A stretch of DNA of 17,608 nucleotides from CAZPEV01 sp964585635. Lineage in GTDB: Bacteria; Zixibacteria; MSB-5A5; GN15; JAAZOE01. Position numbers and translations under genes: made by a program. Location of the stretch: contig CAZPEV010000055.1 of assembly GCA_964585635.1 (NCBI GenBank), positions 1 through 17,608 on the forward strand. The letters run 5' to 3'. Shown here in pieces: positions 7,911 to 15,243 of this stretch. Numbering within the stretch: position 1 is the stretch's first letter; each line of letters begins with the position of its first letter. The notes under the pieces are model-generated. The model was not told the origin of the DNA. It saw only the letters and a program-made list of their open reading frames with translations, and did not search any database.

Positions 7911-9358
7911 CCCGGCAGAGATGCCATCCCATAGCGCTGCGCCTCGGCGGTCATCAGCCGCGTCAACTCCCGTTTTTTATCAGCAGCCAATCGCGGCGGT
8001 TCATAGTTCTTGATATGTTCAGCGATTTCCAGCCGGGCGCGTTGGATAAGCGTCAGCGCCCCATCTTCCTGCCACCGGGAGCGATTGGCGCGGTCGATTA
8101 TCGGTCCGGGGAAGTAATGCTCCTGCCGCAAGTGACTTCGCGTATGGTTCGAAATCAGCAGGTGACCATCGCGCAGCAGCTCCTCAAGGCGCGGGAATGC
8201 GGGAAAATCATCCCTCGGTTCAATTCCGGCGATCATTCGGAGGGTCAGGCCGCAGATTTCGTTATCGACTATCAGCTTTTCCAGGCTGAAACAGCTTTCG
8301 AAATCAAGCATCCCGGGGCCGGATATTTGGTTGATCCCGGAAAGGGCGGCCAAAGTCGCCCCCATCGAGGTCTCCAGTCCGCATTGAGCGTCGAGTTGCT
8401 TGGCATCGCTGAGAGCGGTATAGGCCTGCGTCGGAAGATTCAGGTATTTCCCGATCTCGTTATAGGCGCAGTCGATCATCTCCGTTTCGATGGCTCCCAT
8501 GGGAGTTGTCTCGTACCGGATATCGAATGAAGCCGGGGAGCCGCCATACAGGATCGGCGTTCCCGGGCTGGCCGACTGGCTGATGACAATGCCGCTTAGG
8601 GTTTCGGCGGTGTGTTGGACAAGCGTGCCGACTAGCGTCACCGGCGCCATAAAACCGGCCAACGGCATGGCCACGAATTCGACCGGAATGCCATAACGGG
8701 CGCAATCGATGACGTTTTGGGAGGTCACGCGGCTCCATTTAAGGGGAGAGGTGGGACAGCAGGAAAAGATGGTCAGCGGTTTGGCCTTCAATTCCGCCTC
8801 CGAGCCGCGGATGGCTACCTGGAGGTCTTTCATGACCGGGAATGATTCAATCGTGAAGGCGCCTGTGACCACCGGCTTCTCACCATACAAGAGGCTCAGG
8901 TACAGCCGATAGCTGTCGGATATCCTTTCATGGACATCGGCGGGAATCATGGCCGTGCTTTGGGAGGCGATATGCGGCAATCGGCCGACGACTTTGACAT
9001 AATCGATGTAATCATTGGTCAGTGGTCTGCGGATCGAGCCGCTGTGACTGTCCAGGACGTTGAGCGCCGCCGACCCCGGCGTAAAATTGACGATCTGGTC
9101 TGCGAGATTGACCGCCAGGCTTCCCGGGACATCGTACAAGGCAAAAGATCGGGGCGCCGATCGAAGGGAGGCATCGATCATGTCGGAGCTGAAACGCACC
9201 ATCTGATGGGAACGATCAACGTCGGCCCCCTGGTCCGCCAACATGGCAATGACATCGTCATTATGAACTGTCACGCCCAAACGGCATAAGACATCACGGG
9301 CTTCATCAAGGATGCGTTCGATGAGACCGGCATCAAGGAATCGTACGGTTGGTCTCAC
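7907..9358 (-). CDS. MttB-superfamily methyltransferase without pyrrolysine (quaternary or tertiary amine : corrinoid)
   Basis: The 483-residue protein matches the trimethylamine methyltransferase (MttB) superfamily over its full normal length, a TIM barrel that moves a methyl group from an amine to Co(I) corrinoid. Recognisable stretches are VLCRLGVTVHNDDVI (23-37), FTPGSAALNVLD (92-103), FSCCPTSPLKW (198-208) and SDAKQLDAQCGLETSMGATLAALSG (317-341). True MttB carries a UAG-encoded pyrrolysine in the last segment. Here there is no in-frame TAG, so it belongs with the non-Pyl members. Characterised non-Pyl members demethylate glycine betaine (MtgB), proline betaine (MtpB) and carnitine (MtcB); the substrate here cannot be named. 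The start is GTG, six bases after AAGGAG. It is the first gene of the operon. Confidence 0.87.
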   Translation of the reverse strand: MRPTVRFLDAGLIERILDEARDVLCRLGVTVHNDDVIAMLADQGADVDRSHQMVRFSSDMIDASLRSAPRSFALYDVPGSLAVNLADQIVNFTPGSAALNVLDSHSGSIRRPLTNDYIDYVKVVGRLPHIASQSTAMIPADVHERISDSYRLYLSLLYGEKPVVTGAFTIESFPVMKDLQVAIRGSEAELKAKPLTIFSCCPTSPLKWSRVTSQNVIDCARYGIPVEFVAMPLAGFMAPVTLVGTLVQHTAETLSGIVISQSASPGTPILYGGSPASFDIRYETTPMGAIETEMIDCAYNEIGKYLNLPTQAYTALSDAKQLDAQCGLETSMGATLAALSGINQISGPGMLDFESCFSLEKLIVDNEICGLTLRMIAGIEPRDDFPAFPRLEELLRDGHLLISNHTRSHLRQEHYFPGPIIDRANRSRWQEDGALTLIQRARLEIAEHIKNYEPPRLAADKKRELTRLMTAEAQRYGMASLPG

Positions 9359-9421
9359 AAGCCACTCCTTTCACCGGAATCGCCATGCGGCGCCGGCGGC
9401 TCAATAACCGGTGTTCCTTCG

Positions 9422-9449
9422 AAGTTAATTGGTTTTTGTGAAATGTCAA
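9422..9449 (-). promoter_or_regulatory. Promoter candidate for the methyl-transfer operon
   Basis: On the minus strand a consensus TTGACA (9444-9449), a 16-base spacer and TAACTT (9422-9427) lie about 65 bases before the GTG start of the MttB-family gene. I see no cobalamin or SAM riboswitch in the leader. Confidence 0.4.
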
Positions 9450-9542
9450 CCCCATGGACCCATCTGCCGCCGTCTCAACCTCCCTTGATGATCGACGGCG
9501 ATATATGGGTCCTGTTCCCGAGGCCATGATCGCCGAAATGAA

Positions 9543-9567
9543 AAGGCCGGCACAAGGTACCGGCCTT
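9543..9567 (-). terminator. Terminator after the small zinc-site protein gene
   Basis: On the minus strand AAGGCCGGTAC and GTGCCGGCCTT pair over eleven positions, including one G-T, with a three-base loop; two further T residues follow. It lies 25 bases past the stop codon. The GGCCGG core and flanking bases match the terminator at 867-893. The T tract is short, so its strength is uncertain. Confidence 0.6.
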
Positions 9568-9591
9568 AAGTTGCCACCTGACTGTTGCCAA

Positions 9592-9741
9592 CTACTTATG
9601 TAGATGACAAAGTTTAGCCGGCGGTACCACCATGCGCTGGCACCGCTTTCCGCTGGTGGTCTTTCCAACGCAACGGACTTTCTTGACCACTTTCTTCTTG
9701 GCGACTTTCTTCCTCACCACTTTCTTCTTGGCCATCGCCAT
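9592..9741 (-). CDS. Small Lys-rich protein with a C-terminal CCCH zinc-site pattern
   Basis: A 49-residue protein starts at ATG 9741, seven bases after GGGAGG, an excellent ribosome binding site. Residues 3-22 are a basic tail of repeated KKKVV/RKKVA units. Residues 24-48 hold Cys24-x9-Cys34-x10-Cys45-x2-His48 in the pattern CVGKTTSGKRCQR...LCHLH, close to the small DUF5763-like C..TxxGxxC....C..H domains. The tail would favour nucleic-acid binding and the second half a single zinc ion; both are inferences. A TTGACA-type promoter precedes the gene and a hairpin follows it, so it is a stand-alone transcript. It lies between the methyl operon and gatED, with no clear functional tie to either. 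Confidence 0.8.
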   Translation of the reverse strand: MAMAKKKVVRKKVAKKKVVKKVRCVGKTTSGKRCQRMVVPPAKLCHLHK

Positions 9742-9777
9742 GTTATTACCTCCCGAAAAGGTGAAATTACAGACGCC

Positions 9778-9805
9778 AAGGTACGAAGTTCAACAATCCT
9801 GTCAA
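9778..9805 (-). promoter_or_regulatory. Promoter candidate for the small zinc-site protein gene
   Basis: On the minus strand TTGACA (9800-9805), a 16-base spacer and TACCTT (9778-9783) lie about 40 bases upstream of the ATG. The same TACCTT hexamer serves as the likely -10 of the divergent gatE promoter. Confidence 0.5.
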
Positions 9806-9900
9806 CCAAAATATATCCCGACCGGCCGCATCGCCTATGGCTTCTCCGGTCCCTCGTCCGGACAGGCAATTCGCCGTGACGATTCTTGCTCCAAAAGAGC

Positions 9901-9929
9901 TTGAAAATGCGATCATTATCTTGTACCTT
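9901..9929 (+). promoter_or_regulatory. Promoter candidate for gatED
   Basis: TTGAAA (9901-9906), a 17-base spacer and TACCTT (9924-9929) would start transcription near 9936, giving a leader of roughly 45 bases before gatE. It is back to back with the promoter of the small zinc-site protein gene. Confidence 0.45.
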
Positions 9930-9978
9930 TCTGCCCAAACGTTGTGACGGCATTTAGCGACCAGATGATCTGGTATCG

Positions 9979-11988
9979 GTGAAGATGAGTATAAGCGACT
10001 GTGGCCATTATCAAGATACCTATGAAACGACCAGGCGATTGGTCGGATACCGACCCCGACGCCAGACGTCCGATCAGGTATACGCTGAGCTGGGTTTCAA
10101 GTGCGGGTTGGAGATCCACCAGCAGTTGAAGACTGATAAGAAGCTCTTCTGCCGCTGCCCGGCCGGCATCTATCAGAACGGCGATGATTTCGACGCCGAA
10201 CTGATACGACATATGCGCCCGACCCTTAGCGAGTTGGGAGAATACGACGGCACCGCTTTGATGGAGTTCAGAACGAAGAAGAATATTATCTATCGGATAA
10301 AGGACAAGACCGCCTGCACCTACGACATCGATGATACTCCGCCGTTTCCGATCAACCGCCAGGCGCTGGATATCGCGCTGGAGATCGCTCTTCTCCTAAA
10401 GACCAACATCGTCGGGGAATTGCACATCACCCGCAAACAATACCTGGATGGGTCGATTCCGACTGGCTTTCAGCGTACCGCCATCGTCGGCATCGAGGGG
10501 GATATTCCACTTCAGGGCAAAAAGGTCCGAATCATTCAGATCAGCATCGAGGAAGACGCCTGCCGAGAGGTCTCCGACGTCGGTCATTTGCGGATCTATA
10601 CCACCGACCGCCTGGGAATGCCATTGATTGAGATGGTCACCTATCCGGATATGAAGACGCCGGATGAGGCCGCCGAAGCCGGTCAATATCTCCGCTTCTT
10701 GGCGCGCAGCACCGGCAAGGTGCGCACCGGAATTGGCGCCGCCCGCCAGGATACCAACGTCAGCATCACCGGCGGAAGCAGGGTGGAGATCAAGGGGGTG
10801 GCGCACATCGCCTGGATTCCCGAGTTGACCCACAACGAGGCCTTCCGCCAAAAAGCGCTGCTGGAAATTCGCAAGGCTTTGCGAGAACGGTTTCCCGATG
10901 CGAAAGCATGGACACCCTCGCACGCCGATCTTGACCCAAACGGTCTGCCGGTGCGAACGGAAGCCATTCGGGCGGCCAAGGCAAATCGGCACCGTTTCGC
11001 AGCGGTTAATCTGCCGGGATTCGGCGGGCTGTTGTCCTTTTTCACCCAACCGGGCAAGATGTTCGCCGACGAGTTGGGCGACCGGCTCAAGGTCATCGCT
11101 TGCCTGGAGCGGCCAAACATGATTCATAGTGAGGCCTTTCGAACGAAATCGGGGGAACTGACGCTTGACCTTCAGGCATGGGAATCGATGCGGCGATTAC
11201 TGCAGGCCAAGGCGAACGATGCCCAAATTTTGACCTGGGGGGCCGAGGGGGATGTGCAGACCGCCCTGGAGACCATCGAGGAACGGTGCCGCTTGGCGTT
11301 CGAAGGGATACCGAATGAAACCCGCCAGGCCCAGGCGGACGGGACTACCATATTCGAACGAGTGCTGCCGGGACCGGACCGCATGTATCCCGACACCGAT
11401 TCCGCGCCGATACCAATCGAGGATCCTCAGATTGAAGCGATTCGATCGGAACTACCGCAAGCAGTGGTTTTGCGCCTGGCGCAGCTTCGGGAATGGGGTG
11501 TACCGGAAGACGCCTTTCGATATTTGCTCAAGCGAAACCTGATCTGGATTGTGCAGAAGATCGTCGAGGATTTCGGCATGCCGCCCCGATTTGTCGCCAC
11601 CGTATTCGGTCATACCCTGCGGCATATTGAGACGCGGACGGCGCCGTCGGCCGAATTCCGCTATTACACCATCTATGGTTTGTTCAAGTTTATTCATACG
11701 CACGGCCTGGAGATGCGGGTCGTCAAAGAAATGCTTCCGGAGCTGTACGCCCATCCCCATATGGTCTTCGATTCCGTGCTAACGGCCATCGGCTTTCACA
11801 AGCGCACCCCGGATGAAATCCTGTCTTACTTGCCGAGCCTGACGAAGAAATATTCGGAGATCGTGACTTCGAAGAGACCGGGAGCGGAAATTGACTGGAT
11901 TATGGGGCGACTGCGGCCTTTGGCCATCGGCAACATGTCGCTAGGCGACTTACGACGAAGCGTGGAGGCGGGAGGCAGCCATGACTGA
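9979..11988 (+). CDS. gatE: Glutamyl-tRNA(Gln) amidotransferase subunit E (archaeal type)
   Basis: GatE phosphorylates Glu on misacylated Glu-tRNA(Gln) and, with ammonia from GatD, converts it to Gln-tRNA(Gln). The GatB/E catalytic core is clear from GFKCGLEIHQQLKTDKKLFCRCP (39-61), GSIPTGFQR (158-166), EEDACREV (191-198) and RQDTNVSI (256-263). An inserted GAD-like domain as in AspRS lies about 285-400, with NLPGFGGLL. The GatE-type LPGPDRMYPDTDSAPIPIE (463-481) separates it from GatB. A helical tail domain ends the 669 residues, slightly longer than typical archaeal GatE. About 35 residues precede the usual N-terminus. The start may be GTG 9979 or ATG 9985, and neither has a good ribosome binding site. 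It overlaps gatD by eight bases. Confidence 0.92.
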   Translation: MKMSISDCGHYQDTYETTRRLVGYRPRRQTSDQVYAELGFKCGLEIHQQLKTDKKLFCRCPAGIYQNGDDFDAELIRHMRPTLSELGEYDGTALMEFRTKKNIIYRIKDKTACTYDIDDTPPFPINRQALDIALEIALLLKTNIVGELHITRKQYLDGSIPTGFQRTAIVGIEGDIPLQGKKVRIIQISIEEDACREVSDVGHLRIYTTDRLGMPLIEMVTYPDMKTPDEAAEAGQYLRFLARSTGKVRTGIGAARQDTNVSITGGSRVEIKGVAHIAWIPELTHNEAFRQKALLEIRKALRERFPDAKAWTPSHADLDPNGLPVRTEAIRAAKANRHRFAAVNLPGFGGLLSFFTQPGKMFADELGDRLKVIACLERPNMIHSEAFRTKSGELTLDLQAWESMRRLLQAKANDAQILTWGAEGDVQTALETIEERCRLAFEGIPNETRQAQADGTTIFERVLPGPDRMYPDTDSAPIPIEDPQIEAIRSELPQAVVLRLAQLREWGVPEDAFRYLLKRNLIWIVQKIVEDFGMPPRFVATVFGHTLRHIETRTAPSAEFRYYTIYGLFKFIHTHGLEMRVVKEMLPELYAHPHMVFDSVLTAIGFHKRTPDEILSYLPSLTKKYSEIVTSKRPGAEIDWIMGRLRPLAIGNMSLGDLRRSVEAGGSHD

Positions 11989-13363
11989 CATGTTCAAAGG
12001 GTACAAGGGACCTGCCCTGGAAGCAATGAAGCGCTTCAACGTCCGCGTCTGGAGTGAGGCACAGATCGGATCGACGCGGGGCAATTTCACCGGAATCATT
12101 CTGCCGCGCTCCGAAAATGACGATAACCGGCATATCGTGCTCAAGCTGGCGACCGGATACAATATCGGCATTGCGGTGGAGACGATCACCGGCATGAAGG
12201 AAATCGGGTACAAAGAAGCGCATTACAAAATCCCCGAAAAAGAATTTCCTGTTTCCCCCAATAAGCCGAATATCAAGTTGCTCGGAACCGGCGGGACGAT
12301 CGCCTCCCGACTGGATTACCGCACCGGTGCCGTCATCCCGGCCTTTTCGCCGGGAGAGCTCTATGGCGCCGTCCCGGAACTGGCCGACATCTGCAATCTA
12401 AGCACCGAGAAATTGTTTGCCGTCTTCAGCGAAAATATGGGACCGGCCCAATATATCACCCTGGCCAAGGCGATCGGCAAGGAGATCGAGAAAGGGATCG
12501 ATGGGATCATCATCGGCCACGGCACCGACACCATGCATCACACCGCCGCGGCGCTCTCCTATATGATCCAGCACACGCCGATTCCGATCATTCTGGTTGG
12601 TTCTCAACGGTCATCCGATCGACCCTCATCTGACGCAGCCCTGAACCTGATGCATGCCGCCAAGGCCGCTGGCGAGTCAGACATTGCCGAGGTCATGGTC
12701 TGCATGTTCGGCCCAACCTCGGACCAGTACGGCCTATTGCATCAGGGAACGCGGGTTCGGAAGATGCATTCGTCGTACCGCTCCACCTTTCGGACGATCA
12801 GCGATATACCGCTGGCCATGGTCGACCGCCAGAAAATCACGCCGATCAAGACTAATTATAGTCGCCGCCGCAACGACCGCTCCGTAACGGTGAAGCCGTA
12901 TTTTGAGGAGCGGGTGGCAATGGTGTATTATTATCCTAACATGCACCCTGATATCATCGATTCCCTGGTCGCCAACGGGTATCGCGGAATCGTGATCGCC
13001 GGCACCGGCCTCGGCCATGTCAACAAGCCGCTCTACCCGGCCATCGATCGCGCCAGTAAAGCCGGGCTGGCGATATATATGACCGTGCAGACGCTCTGGG
13101 GATATGTCCATATGTTCGTGTACGACACCGGGCGCGACCTGATGAGCCTGGGCATTATTCCGACGGAGAATATGCTCCCCGAGGTCGCCTATGTCAAGCT
13201 GGGTTGGGCGCTGGGCCAGACCAAGGATCTGGCCAAAGTCAAAGAGCTTATGCTGACGCCGATTTCAGGAGATATCACCGAGCGAGAGCCATACGATGGC
13301 TACTTGATCTTCCAGGGTGGGGTGCCGGAGGTGCGCGAGTTTCTCAAGACCATCCGCAAATAG
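11981..13363 (+). CDS. gatD: Glutamyl-tRNA(Gln) amidotransferase subunit D (asparaginase-like, archaeal type)
   Basis: GatD is the glutaminase or asparaginase subunit that feeds ammonia to GatE. Residues 15-80 form the small N-terminal beta-barrel that is specific to GatD and absent from plain asparaginases. The L-asparaginase-type domain follows: GTGGTIAS (102-109, Thr103), HGTDTMHHTA (180-189, Thr182-Asp183) and VRKMHSS with the catalytic Lys261. Its 460 residues are slightly above the usual archaeal length. ATG 11981 lies a few bases after GGGAGG and overlaps the end of gatE, so the two are translationally coupled; ATG 11990 is a less likely start. Adjacency to a clear GatE makes GatD far more likely than a free asparaginase. 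Confidence 0.92.
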   Translation: MTDMFKGYKGPALEAMKRFNVRVWSEAQIGSTRGNFTGIILPRSENDDNRHIVLKLATGYNIGIAVETITGMKEIGYKEAHYKIPEKEFPVSPNKPNIKLLGTGGTIASRLDYRTGAVIPAFSPGELYGAVPELADICNLSTEKLFAVFSENMGPAQYITLAKAIGKEIEKGIDGIIIGHGTDTMHHTAAALSYMIQHTPIPIILVGSQRSSDRPSSDAALNLMHAAKAAGESDIAEVMVCMFGPTSDQYGLLHQGTRVRKMHSSYRSTFRTISDIPLAMVDRQKITPIKTNYSRRRNDRSVTVKPYFEERVAMVYYYPNMHPDIIDSLVANGYRGIVIAGTGLGHVNKPLYPAIDRASKAGLAIYMTVQTLWGYVHMFVYDTGRDLMSLGIIPTENMLPEVAYVKLGWALGQTKDLAKVKELMLTPISGDITEREPYDGYLIFQGGVPEVREFLKTIRK

Positions 13364-13449
13364 GTCGCAAAATGTCGCCGGCGTTTGGCAAACTCGGAAA
13401 TAAGATGATGTATTTATGCGTTTGTCATATATGGAATTATGATGCATAT

Positions 13450-14637
13450 TTAAAGTGTTATTCTAATTCCGACCATGGCTGCAAAACCAGAATAATTATA
13501 GACTCCGCTGTTGGATACGTTATTGGTATATTCGACGTTAAGGATCGGTTCAAGAAGGGGACCTCTCTGAAGCTTCATCGGCCATTGAACCGTGAGGTAT
13601 CCCTTCGTCTGCCAATCGTGGCGGGCGTCCCGCCGTTTGGCGTCAACGTACAAGCCCAGAGGCATATCTTTTGGTTCAACCTTCTTCAAAAACTTCTTGT
13701 CCCAGTATCCGGCGCCGATGGAGACAATGAACTTGGGAATAAGATAACTCTTCAGTCCCACCGAGGTACTATTTCCCTCCCAGACTGACGCCCAGGGTGA
13801 AAGGAAAGATGCCGTCGTGTCACCAGTCAGCAGAGCGTCATCATAGTTTTGGAAAAGACGGCGCGTATAGCCGAAACTAATCCCGGTTTTAGAACCGATC
13901 GGTCTTGACCAGCGGGGAGAATAATAGAACATCCAGAGGTTGCTCTCGGCCTCCTTCACCCAGGCCAAGAACCACCCATCATATGGCCAGGGGAAAGGGA
14001 AATTGATTATCGGCGGCATCGAATCGATGAAGTAAATATTGTCCTTGTGAGTGTAATTGGTGCGTGAGATTCCGGCTTCCATATCCAGGGTATTGGACCC
14101 CCAAAAGGATACCAAGGCGCCCGTGAAGAGGTCGAGGTCTCTTTTGTAGCTGACTTCCGCATTGACATATCGGGTTGATTTGAACGATACGCCGGACCGG
14201 ACCGTCAACTGCGGCGACACCTGATAACCCGCGGCGGCCATGAGATCCATGACATTATTATTGAATCCCTTGAAGGCTTGATGATAGAGCCGTCCGCTGA
14301 CCTTGGCGGACAAATAGAGCGAAAAGGGCGACGCTTGATGGATAGGGATGAGAACCAAGCCCAGCCCGCCCATGGAGGTGCTCAACCCGATGAATTCCCG
14401 ATAGTAGGTGTCTTCACCGGTGATACTGACCTCCAATATTGAAAACGGATATAGTTTCAGGTTCAGCCGGGAAGTCGTGTAGGCGTCATAGATGGAACTG
14501 GAATCGCTCAGCAGATTGCTGTTGGTTCCGCCCAGTAGGGAATAGTCGAAGCCGATGCCAGCGTCTACAATTGAGGACAGCGAGATCAGGAACCCGAGCC
14601 ATAACAGGCAGGCCAAACATCTTTTCCCTAGTGACAT
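13450..14637 (-). CDS. Outer-membrane beta-barrel protein candidate, function unknown
   Basis: The 395-residue protein has a clear signal peptide (residues 5-26, likely cut after VDA). It then alternates polar and hydrophobic residues in many 8-12-residue strands rich in Tyr, Trp, Phe and Gly (for example SLYLSAKVSGRLYHQ, LTVRSGVSFKSTRYV, SVGLKSYLIPKFIVSIGAGYW). It ends in a strand, GFAAMVGIRITL, that could act as a barrel-assembly signal, although the last residue is Leu rather than the usual Phe. I do not recognise a named family. It follows GAGGGAGG closely and overlaps the end of the small calcium-loop gene by ten bases, so the two are probably co-translated. It converges with gatD, leaving 86 bases in between without a clear terminator. 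Confidence 0.72.
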   Translation of the reverse strand: MSLGKRCLACLLWLGFLISLSSIVDAGIGFDYSLLGGTNSNLLSDSSSIYDAYTTSRLNLKLYPFSILEVSITGEDTYYREFIGLSTSMGGLGLVLIPIHQASPFSLYLSAKVSGRLYHQAFKGFNNNVMDLMAAAGYQVSPQLTVRSGVSFKSTRYVNAEVSYKRDLDLFTGALVSFWGSNTLDMEAGISRTNYTHKDNIYFIDSMPPIINFPFPWPYDGWFLAWVKEAESNLWMFYYSPRWSRPIGSKTGISFGYTRRLFQNYDDALLTGDTTASFLSPWASVWEGNSTSVGLKSYLIPKFIVSIGAGYWDKKFLKKVEPKDMPLGLYVDAKRRDARHDWQTKGYLTVQWPMKLQRGPLLEPILNVEYTNNVSNSGVYNYSGFAAMVGIRITL

Positions 14638-15056
14638 ACGCCTCCCTCGCAGCCACTGGTGAGGTTGCCGATCCCAATGTCGCTTCCGGGGCCGAACCGT
14701 TCGACGGCGTTCAGCCCGCCGCGATGGAGGTAAATTGACCTGGCGTGAAACTCACGCTTGCCGTACGCCGCCGATCGCGACAGTTCCGGCGCGGCCTGAG
14801 CCGAAGCGTTTGGGCCGTCATTGAAGACATTCCCGAGCAGACCGGGGGTCTGTTCGCTCGCCTCGGGGCGTTTCTTTTCGAACCGGTCCGGGATACCATC
14901 ACCGTCGTCATCAGGATCATTGTCGCTGAATCCGTCCCCGTCGATATCGACGAAGGGGGCGAGCTTTGCCGGAACAACATTGGCCGCGCGTCCGATCGAG
15001 CCTGTCAGACAGACGGCCAAAGCGACGATGAGGTAATATCTGGTTGCGAGCAACAT
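14628..15056 (-). CDS. Small exported protein with thrombospondin-type-3-like calcium loops
   Basis: The 142-residue product starts at ATG 15056, seven bases after GAGGA. The frame is open further upstream, but this start places the signal peptide (residues 5-24, cut after GRA) at the N-terminus. Residues 37-60 read DIDGDGFSDNDPDDDGDGIPDRFE, a calcium-binding Asp-rich pattern of the thrombospondin type 3/EF-loop kind. The rest is low in recognisable features and ends in GCEGGVCH, where the two cysteines could form a disulfide. The overlap with the beta-barrel gene suggests a shared envelope function. What it binds is unknown. Confidence 0.72.
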   Translation of the reverse strand: MLLATRYYLIVALAVCLTGSIGRAANVVPAKLAPFVDIDGDGFSDNDPDDDGDGIPDRFEKKRPEASEQTPGLLGNVFNDGPNASAQAAPELSRSAAYGKREFHARSIYLHRGGLNAVERFGPGSDIGIGNLTSGCEGGVCH

Positions 15057-15187
15057 AAACGTATCCTCAAAGCTGTCGGGCGATCCGATCGGCACCATGT
15101 CGACCTGGGGCGCCCATAAACCTTCCCAAGCTAACCAAAGAGAACCTATTCGACAAGGAATTTTCTCGTGGACGACAATCCCGATTC

Positions 15188-15215
15188 AAAAAAAGGACCA
15201 AGGCTCTCTTGGTCC
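15188..15215 (-). terminator. Rho-independent terminator of the thioredoxin-PKD-dockerin gene
   Basis: On the minus strand a perfect eight-base stem GGACCAAG/CTTGGTCC with a five-base loop (15195-15215) is followed by seven T residues (15194 down to 15188). It sits 29 bases past the stop codon and before the small calcium-loop gene, separating the two transcripts. Confidence 0.88.
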
Positions 15216-15243
15216 CTTTTCAAAATCCTGCCATCAGGGCCTG

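Noticed and set aside
9359..9540. Cobalamin or SAM riboswitch before the methyl-transfer operon
   Set aside because: I could not find a B12-box-like segment or a SAM-riboswitch core in the leader, and it is only about 180 bases long.
10396..11127. Minus-strand open frame of 243 codons inside gatE
   Set aside because: It is antisense to a strongly recognised gatE segment with conserved motifs, so it is a shadow frame.
9979..13363. Archaeal origin of the whole window, suggested by gatDE
   Set aside because: The MetH modules, signal peptides, a beta-barrel candidate, Omp28-like and dockerin proteins, Shine-Dalgarno plus -35/-10 promoters and T-tract hairpin terminators fit a bacterium better.
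11981..13363. Stand-alone L-asparaginase
   Set aside because: It has the extra N-terminal GatD domain and overlaps a clear gatE.
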